The notes under the pieces are model-generated. The model saw only the letters and a program-made list of their open reading frames with translations. It searched no databases and had not been told where the DNA came from. A DNA stretch of 64,000 nt from JBLNDJ01 sp050261515 (GTDB lineage Bacteria; Acidobacteriota; Terriglobia; Bryobacterales; Bryobacteraceae): NCBI GenBank assembly GCA_050261515.1, contig JBLNDJ010000042.1, positions 124,001 to 188,000 on the forward strand, in the 5' to 3' direction. The position numbers and the translations under genes were made by a program. Below, in pieces: positions 58,413 through 64,000 of the stretch (position 1 is its first letter; each line of letters begins with the position of its first letter).

Positions 58413-59609
58413 GTGCTCCCTGCGCTGCTGATCTTCTTGCTTACATACCTCGTGCTGGCCGTGGGCGGGCTGCCGGGGTTTCGGATCGACCGGACGGGGG
58501 CGGCGATCATCGGGGCCGCGGCCATGATCGGGTTCAACGTGTTGTCGATCGAGGAGGCGTACGCGGCCATCGATCACGACACCATCATCTTGCTGTTCGG
58601 GATGATGATTGTCGTCGCGAATCTGCGGCTGTCGGGGTTCTTTCGCGCGGTCGCGGTCCGGGTGGTGGAGCATGCACACCGGCCGATCGTGCTGCTCGCC
58701 TTGATGGTCTTCGTCTCGGGATTCTTCTCGGCGCTGTTCGTCAACGACACGATGTGCCTGGTGCTGACGCCGCTGGTGCTCGAGATCTGCGCGACGCTCA
58801 AGCGGAACCCGGTGCCGTTTCTGCTGGCGGTGGCGATGGGAGCGAACGTGGGGAGCGCGGCCACGATCACGGGCAACCCGCAGAACATGATGATCGGGTC
58901 GTTTTCGCGCATCCCTTACGGGGAGTTCGCGCGGGCTCTCGCGCCGGCCGCGGCCATCGGGCTGGCGCTTACGGTGGCGGTGATCGCACTCGCTTACTGG
59001 AAAGAATTTCGCGCCGAGGAGCGGGTCGAGATCGCGCATCCGAGGGCTCGCGTGAATGGCGTCCTGATGGCGAAGTCGATCGCGGTCGCGGCGGGCATGC
59101 TGGTCTTTTTCTTTCTCGGATGGCCCGTGGCGGAGATCGCGCTGCTGGCCGGGGCGCTGCTGCTGGTGACGCGCCGCGTGAAGCCGGAGAAGGTCTATCA
59201 CGAGATCGACTGGCAGTTGCTGGTGATGTTCGTGGGCCTGTTCATCGTGGTGGCGGGGATGGAGAAGGCGTTCTCCCAAGACCTGTTCGCGTTCGCCTCG
59301 CGCTTCCAGCTTGGGCGCGTGGGGGTGCTGAGCGCGGCGTCGGCGGCGCTGTCGAACATCGTCAGCAACGTTCCGGCCGTGCTGGTGTTCAAGCCGCTGA
59401 TCCCGCATTTGCCGGACGCGAGGCGGGCTTGGCTTGCGCTGGCGATGTCCTCGACGTTCGCCGGGAACCTGACGCTGCTCGGGTCGGTGGCGAACCTGAT
59501 CGTGGTCGAGCGGGCGCGGCGCGAAGCTTCGATCGGGTTCTGGGAGTATTTCAAGGTTGGCGCACCGCTGACGGTGCTGACAATTCTGGCGGGGGTGTGG
59601 TTGTTGTAG
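58413..59609 (+). CDS. SLC13/ArsB/NhaD-like anion transporter
   Basis: 398 residues with about eleven membrane helices in two inverted halves. The ion-transporter superfamily motifs are present: HDTIILLFGMMIVVANLRLS, FVNDTMCLVLTPLVLE, ANVGSAATITGNPQNMMIG and, in the second half, NIVSNVPAVLVFKPL and LTLLGSVANLIVVE. Family members carry arsenite, dicarboxylates, sulfate or Na+/H+; the substrate cannot be chosen here. GTG start. A damaged copy of the first ~60 codons lies 1.4 kb upstream. Confidence 0.88.
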   Translation: MLPALLIFLLTYLVLAVGGLPGFRIDRTGAAIIGAAAMIGFNVLSIEEAYAAIDHDTIILLFGMMIVVANLRLSGFFRAVAVRVVEHAHRPIVLLALMVFVSGFFSALFVNDTMCLVLTPLVLEICATLKRNPVPFLLAVAMGANVGSAATITGNPQNMMIGSFSRIPYGEFARALAPAAAIGLALTVAVIALAYWKEFRAEERVEIAHPRARVNGVLMAKSIAVAAGMLVFFFLGWPVAEIALLAGALLLVTRRVKPEKVYHEIDWQLLVMFVGLFIVVAGMEKAFSQDLFAFASRFQLGRVGVLSAASAALSNIVSNVPAVLVFKPLIPHLPDARRAWLALAMSSTFAGNLTLLGSVANLIVVERARREASIGFWEYFKVGAPLTVLTILAGVWLL

Positions 59610-59706
59610 AGTTGCTGGTGAGAGGGATAGCCGGATGAAGCTGAGCGGTGCGTTGTTGCCAATGCTCGCCGGGAAGAGGGGCGTGGGCGTGTACGGTCTC
59701 GAACTG

Positions 59707-59712
59707 TAGCCT
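59707..59712 (+). promoter_or_regulatory. -10 box of proline dehydrogenase (leaderless type)
   Basis: TAGCCT ends 6 nt before the ATG at 59719; no Shine-Dalgarno. Confidence 0.45.
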
Positions 59713-59718
59713 GGCGCG

Positions 59719-60621
59719 ATGCTTCGCAGTTCGCTCCTGTACCTTTCCGGCCTGAAGGGCCTGCGGCGGTGGATGGAGACGGCGCCGGCTGCCGCGCGTT
59801 TCACGTCGCGCTTCGTCGCGGGAGTGAAGCTGGAGGACGCTCTCGCCGTCGCGGAGCGGCTGGCCGGCGAGGGAATTCTCGCAAGCCTCGATCATCTGGG
59901 CGAGAGCGTCACCTCGCTCGAAGAAGCCGCGGCCTCGCGTGACAGCTACCTCGAATCGATCGGGCGGATTCGGGCGGACTCCACGGTTTCCATCAAGCTC
60001 ACTCAGTTCGGCCTCGATCTTTCGACCGATGCCTGCCGAGCGAACGTGGAGCGCCTGGTCCGGGAAGCGGCGCGTTTGGGACGCATGGTCGAAATCGACA
60101 TGGAGTCGAGCGCGTACGTGGACCGCACGCTCGCCATCGCGACGGCGATGCACGAATCCTACGGCAACGTGCGGGCGGTGATCCAGGCTTATCTCTACCG
60201 CAGCGAAAAGGACATCGAGCGGTTGTGCAAGCTGGGCATGCCGGTGCGCCTGTGCAAGGGCGCGTACAAGGAGCCGGGCACGGTCGCGTTTCAGCGCAAG
60301 CGGGACGTCGATGCCGGCTACGCGCGGCTCATGAAGACGCTGCTCGAGCGGGGAACGTACCCGGGGCTGGCGACGCATGATGCGCGCATCATCGGAGAAG
60401 CGCATCGCTTCACGCGCGAGCGCGGGATTCCGCCGGACCGCTACGAATTCCAGATGCTCTACGGGATCCGGCGCGACCTGGCTCGGCGCTTCGTGCGCGA
60501 GGGCTGCCGTATACGGCTGTATGTGCCCTACGGAGCCGCGTGGTATCCGTACTTCATGCGGCGGCTGGCGGAGCGTCCGGCGAACGTGGTGTTTTTGGCA
60601 CGAAACGTTCTGAAAGGGTAG
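59719..60621 (+). CDS. Proline dehydrogenase (monofunctional PRODH)
   Basis: 300 residues, the size of monofunctional bacterial PRODH. FAD-dependent oxidation of proline to pyrroline-5-carboxylate, electrons to quinone. The (beta/alpha)8 barrel shows SIKLTQFGLDL, VEIDMESSAYVDRTL, VIQAYLYRSEKDIERL, VRLCKGAYKEPGTVAFQRK and the terminal FQMLYGIRRD then RLYVPYGAAWYPYFMRRLAE, where the R-x-x-R pair binds the proline carboxylate. The P5C dehydrogenase is not adjacent. Confidence 0.94.
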   Translation: MLRSSLLYLSGLKGLRRWMETAPAAARFTSRFVAGVKLEDALAVAERLAGEGILASLDHLGESVTSLEEAAASRDSYLESIGRIRADSTVSIKLTQFGLDLSTDACRANVERLVREAARLGRMVEIDMESSAYVDRTLAIATAMHESYGNVRAVIQAYLYRSEKDIERLCKLGMPVRLCKGAYKEPGTVAFQRKRDVDAGYARLMKTLLERGTYPGLATHDARIIGEAHRFTRERGIPPDRYEFQMLYGIRRDLARRFVREGCRIRLYVPYGAAWYPYFMRRLAERPANVVFLARNVLKG

Positions 60622-60667
60622 CGCAGATAGATAGCAACTATCGGCCCCCCAGGGCAGTCTTACCAGT

Positions 60668-61099
60668 ATGAGATATTGGGGCTTGCTAGCGGCCAAGCTG
60701 GCAGCCGCCGGGGGGCTTCTGTATGCCCTCTGGCTGGGGATCACCGCGTTGCTGCCGGCCCCGCATCTGTATCGCAATCAATTCTTTGGGTACGACCTCT
60801 CGTGGACGTTTGCCGCCGGATTGCTGTTTTTGATCGGCTGCGGCCTCGGGTATCTCGCCATCCTCGATCAGCGCTACCGCTGCCGTGTCTGCGCGCGGCG
60901 TTTGCGCATGCCCATCGTGACCGGCTCCTGGGGCCAGATGCTGCTGAGCGGCAGGCCGCGGATCGAATACATATGTCCGTTCGGCCATGGAACCCTGAAG
61001 GTGGAACAGCTTCAGCTCGCAGGACTTGAGTCCCCCGACTGGAAACAAAATGAAGACATCTGGACCGAACTGCTTTCCGTCGAAGAGAGCGAGCGGTAG
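60668..61099 (+). CDS. Small two-helix membrane protein with cysteine motif
   Basis: 143 residues. Two membrane helices (LAAKLAAAGGLLYALWLGI and LSWTFAAGLLFLIGCGLGYL) are followed by a cytoplasmic-type domain with RYRCRVCARRLRMPI (CxxC) and a distant third cysteine in YICPFGHGTLKVE that could complete a zinc site with the histidine. No family name recognised. It lies 32 bp before the penicillin-binding protein gene and may be co-transcribed with it. Confidence 0.7.
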   Translation: MRYWGLLAAKLAAAGGLLYALWLGITALLPAPHLYRNQFFGYDLSWTFAAGLLFLIGCGLGYLAILDQRYRCRVCARRLRMPIVTGSWGQMLLSGRPRIEYICPFGHGTLKVEQLQLAGLESPDWKQNEDIWTELLSVEESER

Positions 61100-61121
61100 G
61101 TTCGCTCCGGTCGTGAGAGAA

Positions 61122-61127
61122 TAGACT
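61122..61127 (+). promoter_or_regulatory. Possible -10 box of the PBP gene (leaderless type)
   Basis: TAGACT ends 4 nt before the GTG at 61132, slightly closer than the other examples. GAGAG just before the GTG could also act as a weak ribosome binding site. Confidence 0.35.
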
Positions 61128-61131
61128 GAGA

Positions 61132-63669
61132 GTGGCAGTCAGGATTCAGGTACCGCGTAAGGCCCGCTGTGCACGTGTGTTTTTGACTCCGGCGGGGCGC
61201 ATTGCGATCGGCGCGGCCGCCGTGCTGACGCTGATCTTGTTGATCACCTTCACCATGGCCTATGTGCGCTATTCGCGCATCATCGACCGCAAGCTGGCCG
61301 GCAACGGCCCCTTCCAGGCTACATCGATGGTGTTCGCCGCACCGCGCGTGGTGGCGGTGGGCGACGAGATCACATCCGACGAGATCGTCGCGCAGCTTCG
61401 CGCGAGCGGCTATGGGGAGACCAGCGGAGCGCGTATGGGCTGGTTCCACCTGCGTCCGGACGGCGCTGTAGAGATTTTCCCCGGGCCGGACTCCTATTTC
61501 GATGATGAGGCGGGAGTTATCAAGTTTTCGGGTAAGCGCGTTTCCCAGATTATCTCGCTCCGGGACAACACCGAGCGCGTGCAATACCTGCTCGAGCCCG
61601 AACTGATTACGAACCTTTCGGACCGGAGCCGCGAGAAGCGCCGCCTGGTCAAGTACAAAGACATCCCCAAGGTGCTGGTTGACGCGGTGGTTTCGGCCGA
61701 AGACAAACGCTTCTTCCAGCACGCCGGTTTCGACCCTCTGCGGGTCATCAAGGTGGCGTTCCTCGACCTGAAGGAAGGAAAGATCCGCGCGGGCGCTTCG
61801 ACCCTGAGCATGCAGCTGGCGCGCCTGTTCTGGCTCACGCCGAGCCGGACGTTCAAGCGCAAGGCCGAAGAGGTCATGATCACGTTTCAGCTCGAGCAGA
61901 AGCTGAGCAAGGAACAGATCTTCGAGTTCTATGCGAACCAGGTTCCGCTTGGGCAGCGCGGCAGCTTCGCGATCCACGGGTTCGGGGAGGCTGCGCACGC
62001 GTTCTTCGGCAAGGACATCGGCGAGTTGACGCTGCCCGAGGCCGCGACGCTCGCCGGGCTGATCCAGCAGCCGAGCCGGCTCAATCCGTACCGGCATCCG
62101 CAGGCGGCGCGCGACCGCCGCAACATTGTGCTCGGGATGATGAAGGAGAACGGGTACATCTCGGAGCTGCAATACAGGGCGGCCATCGCCGAGCCGCTGG
62201 CCGTGGCGCCGGCGGCGATGGAATCGACCGAAGCCCCGTATTTCGTCGATCTGGTGAACGACGAATTGCAAAGCGAGTTCGGCGATTACGATTTCCAGAG
62301 CAGCAGCTACCGGGTGTACACGTCGCTCGACCTGAACCTCCAGCACGCGGCGGCCGAGGCCGTGCGCATTGGCATGGCGGAAGTGGATAAGCGGCTGGCG
62401 CGGCGGCGTTGGCCGGCGGGCGTGAAACCGCCGCAGGCGCAGTGCGCGCTGGTGGCGATCGATCCCGAGACCGGGCAGGTGAAGGCGCTGCTCGGAGGCC
62501 GCGATTACGGCGTGAGCCAGTTGAACCGCGCACTTGCCAAGCGCCAGCCGGGTTCGTCGTTCAAGCCGTTCGTGTACGCTGCCGCGCTGAACACCGCGCT
62601 CGGCGGCGGGACGAACGTCATCACCCCGGTGACGAAGTTCGAGGATGAGCCCACCACGTTCTGGTTCGACGACAAACCCTATTCGCCCGAGAACTTCAAG
62701 AAACAGTACAACGGCGAGGTCACGCTGCGTTACGCCCTGGCGCATTCGCTGAACATCCCGACGGTGCGGATTGCCGAGATGGTCGGATACGATGCGGTCG
62801 AGTCTCTCGCCAAGCGCGCGGGGATGAACATCAATATCCGCGCGACGCCGGCGATCGCGCTCGGAGCATACGAGGTGACGCCGCTCGAGGTCGCGGCTTC
62901 CTATACGATCTTCGCCAACCAGGGCGTGTACGTGAAGCCGAGCTGGGTGAATTTGATCCGGGACCGGCAGGGCAACGTGCTGTTCCAGGCGACGCCGGAT
63001 AAGCGGCAGGTGCTCGATCCGCGGGTCGCCTACATGATGGAGAGCCTGATGGAAGAGGTGCTCAGAACCGGCAGCGGCGCGGGCGTGCGGGCGCGCGGGT
63101 TCACGCTTCCGGCGGCGGGCAAGACCGGGACGTCGCACGACGGCTGGTTTGTCGGGTTCACGTCCCGGCTGATCTGCGCGGTGTGGGTCGGCTTCGACGA
63201 CAACCGCCAGTTGAACCTGGAAGGCGCGCACTCGGCGCTGCCGATATGGACCGAGTTCATGAAGCGCGCGCACCAGTACCGCGAGTACCGCAACGTGCAT
63301 GAGTTCGCGGCGCCGGACGGCATCGTGACGGTGGAAATCGATCCCCAGAGCGGGCAGCTCGCGACTCCGCAATGCCCTCTGACAAGGCCGGAGGTGTTCT
63401 TCTCGGGAACGCAGCCGGTGGAGACCTGCGCGCTGCACGGCGGAACCGGCGGCACGCGCGTGGCGTCGTGGGAATCGGCGCCGCCGTTGCAGCCGTCCGG
63501 GTCGGGCGCGCCCGTGGCGGCGAGCCCGCAATTCGCTAAGCCGCGGCTTGCGCCGCCTCCGAACGCGGTTGAGAAGCGGCCGCCCGAGCAGGGCAAGGCC
63601 GAGGAAAAGAAGGAAGACGACAAGAAGAAGGGCGGCCTGCTGCACCGCATCTGGGGCGTGTTCAAATAG
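61132..63669 (+). CDS. Bifunctional peptidoglycan synthase (class A PBP, PBP1b-like)
   Basis: 845 residues. One membrane helix (IGAAAVLTLILLITFTMAYV) is followed by a UB2H-like segment (TSMVFAAPRVVAVGDEITSD), which favours the PBP1b branch. The glycosyltransferase domain has AVVSAEDKRFFQHAGFDPLR and GASTLSMQLARLFWL. The transpeptidase domain has the nucleophile in RQPGSSFKPFVYAAA, SLN in AHSLNIPTVRIAEM and KTGTS in AAGKTGTSHDGWFVGF. The C-terminal tail is Pro/Lys/Glu-rich. GTG start at 61132, with TAGACT at 61122-61127 only 4 nt upstream. Confidence 0.95.
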   Translation: MAVRIQVPRKARCARVFLTPAGRIAIGAAAVLTLILLITFTMAYVRYSRIIDRKLAGNGPFQATSMVFAAPRVVAVGDEITSDEIVAQLRASGYGETSGARMGWFHLRPDGAVEIFPGPDSYFDDEAGVIKFSGKRVSQIISLRDNTERVQYLLEPELITNLSDRSREKRRLVKYKDIPKVLVDAVVSAEDKRFFQHAGFDPLRVIKVAFLDLKEGKIRAGASTLSMQLARLFWLTPSRTFKRKAEEVMITFQLEQKLSKEQIFEFYANQVPLGQRGSFAIHGFGEAAHAFFGKDIGELTLPEAATLAGLIQQPSRLNPYRHPQAARDRRNIVLGMMKENGYISELQYRAAIAEPLAVAPAAMESTEAPYFVDLVNDELQSEFGDYDFQSSSYRVYTSLDLNLQHAAAEAVRIGMAEVDKRLARRRWPAGVKPPQAQCALVAIDPETGQVKALLGGRDYGVSQLNRALAKRQPGSSFKPFVYAAALNTALGGGTNVITPVTKFEDEPTTFWFDDKPYSPENFKKQYNGEVTLRYALAHSLNIPTVRIAEMVGYDAVESLAKRAGMNINIRATPAIALGAYEVTPLEVAASYTIFANQGVYVKPSWVNLIRDRQGNVLFQATPDKRQVLDPRVAYMMESLMEEVLRTGSGAGVRARGFTLPAAGKTGTSHDGWFVGFTSRLICAVWVGFDDNRQLNLEGAHSALPIWTEFMKRAHQYREYRNVHEFAAPDGIVTVEIDPQSGQLATPQCPLTRPEVFFSGTQPVETCALHGGTGGTRVASWESAPPLQPSGSGAPVAASPQFAKPRLAPPPNAVEKRPPEQGKAEEKKEDDKKKGGLLHRIWGVFK

Positions 63670-63729
63670 GGCTGCTTCACCGCCCGGCCGATTCGCGGGT
63701 GTGCTTAAATAGCTGCCTAGGAGGGCCTT

Positions 63730-64000
63730 ATGCGAAAAAGCAGGTCTCTTCTCATTGCGCTCGCACCCATTCTTGCCTTCGCTCTCGATTTTCAGGCCGA
63801 AAAACCCGCGGCCAATCCTGCGGCGCCGGCACTGCCGGATGCGCCGCTCTCGATCCCTGCCGCCGAGCCCGTCAAGCCCGAGACGCTCACTCCTGAAAAA
63901 CGCGCAGACATTTTCATGGCCCGCAAAATGTATCGCGAGGCCATCGAGCAGTACCGTGAGATGCCGCAGGATGCGGTGATCCTCAACAAAATCGGCATCG
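63730..64000 (+). CDS. Secreted TPR-like protein, N-terminal part (cut by window edge)
   Basis: The ATG at 63730 has AGGAGG at 63719-63724. 90 codons are visible: a signal peptide (RSLLIALAPILAFALDFQAE), a Pro/Ala-rich linker and the start of a helical repeat (RADIFMARKMYREAIEQYRE) typical of tetratricopeptide proteins. The rest lies beyond the window. It begins 61 bp after the PBP gene on the same strand. Confidence 0.75.
   Translation, partial: MRKSRSLLIALAPILAFALDFQAEKPAANPAAPALPDAPLSIPAAEPVKPETLTPEKRADIFMARKMYREAIEQYREMPQDAVILNKIGI

Overview
The window looks like chromosomal DNA of an Acidobacteriota bacterium, most likely order Bryobacterales (Solibacter/Bryobacter relatives). It is GC-rich and compact. 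It carries lineage-typical families: an acidobacterial duplicated orphan permease (ADOP), an acidobacterial-type VWFA secreted protein, PEP-CTERM proteins, a carboxypeptidase-regulatory-like secreted protein and several secreted carbohydrate-active enzymes. The taxonomic call is an inference from gene content. There is no prophage, CRISPR array or intact insertion sequence. Genes run on both strands in short operons.

Layout. 1-12.4 kb: 3' end of serS, a large secreted tail-fibre-like protein, an ACT-domain protein, hemB, then a sugar block (GH78-type rhamnosidase, EamA permease, secreted glycosidase-like protein, hexuronate-type MFS transporter). 12.4-16.1 kb: a PEP-CTERM protein, a decayed segment (PEP-CTERM tail and a frameshifted metal-efflux adaptor) and a CotA-like multicopper oxidase. 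16.4-23.3 kb: a HxlR / BNR-repeat / MoaD-like operon, a Tat-exported Gfo/Idh/MocA oxidoreductase, a phaR-phasin pair without a PHA synthase, a pseudo-receiver, the VWFA protein, an LD-carboxypeptidase and tRNA-Leu(CAG). 23.5-33 kb: a beta-lactamase-fold hydrolase, then a five-gene redox/sensor operon, an archaemetzincin, a small secreted protein and a radical SAM/SPASM enzyme. 33-48.7 kb: PEP-CTERM, ADOP, SYLF, ComEA-like, two tandem secreted paralogues, ICMT-like and acyltransferase membrane proteins, SpoU methyltransferase, DegT aminotransferase, PIG-L deacetylase, GH127 enzyme, hutH and a GNAT protein. 48.7-64 kb: secreted CarbD-like protein, priA, xylulokinase, GT28 glycosyltransferase, response regulator, ICMT-like, stress/BON proteins, an SLC13/ArsB-like transporter with a decayed copy of its own 5' end, proline dehydrogenase, a PBP1-type peptidoglycan synthase and the start of a TPR-like protein.

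Three points stand out. (1) The operon at 25.3-30.8 kb joins a membrane-anchored GcvH-like domain lacking the lipoyl lysine, a HybA-like Fe-S protein, an NrfD/HybB-like quinone subunit, a histidine kinase with c-heme motifs and an NtrC-type regulator. It has a near-consensus sigma-54 promoter in front and no visible catalytic subunit; this is the best candidate for an undescribed system. (2) At least thirteen genes have a TANNNT box ending 5-7 nt before the start codon and no Shine-Dalgarno sequence, the signature of leaderless mRNAs. (3) There are several scars and repeats: a REP-like palindrome pair, heptanucleotide repeats, a partial tRNA-adjacent direct repeat and several truncated gene copies.
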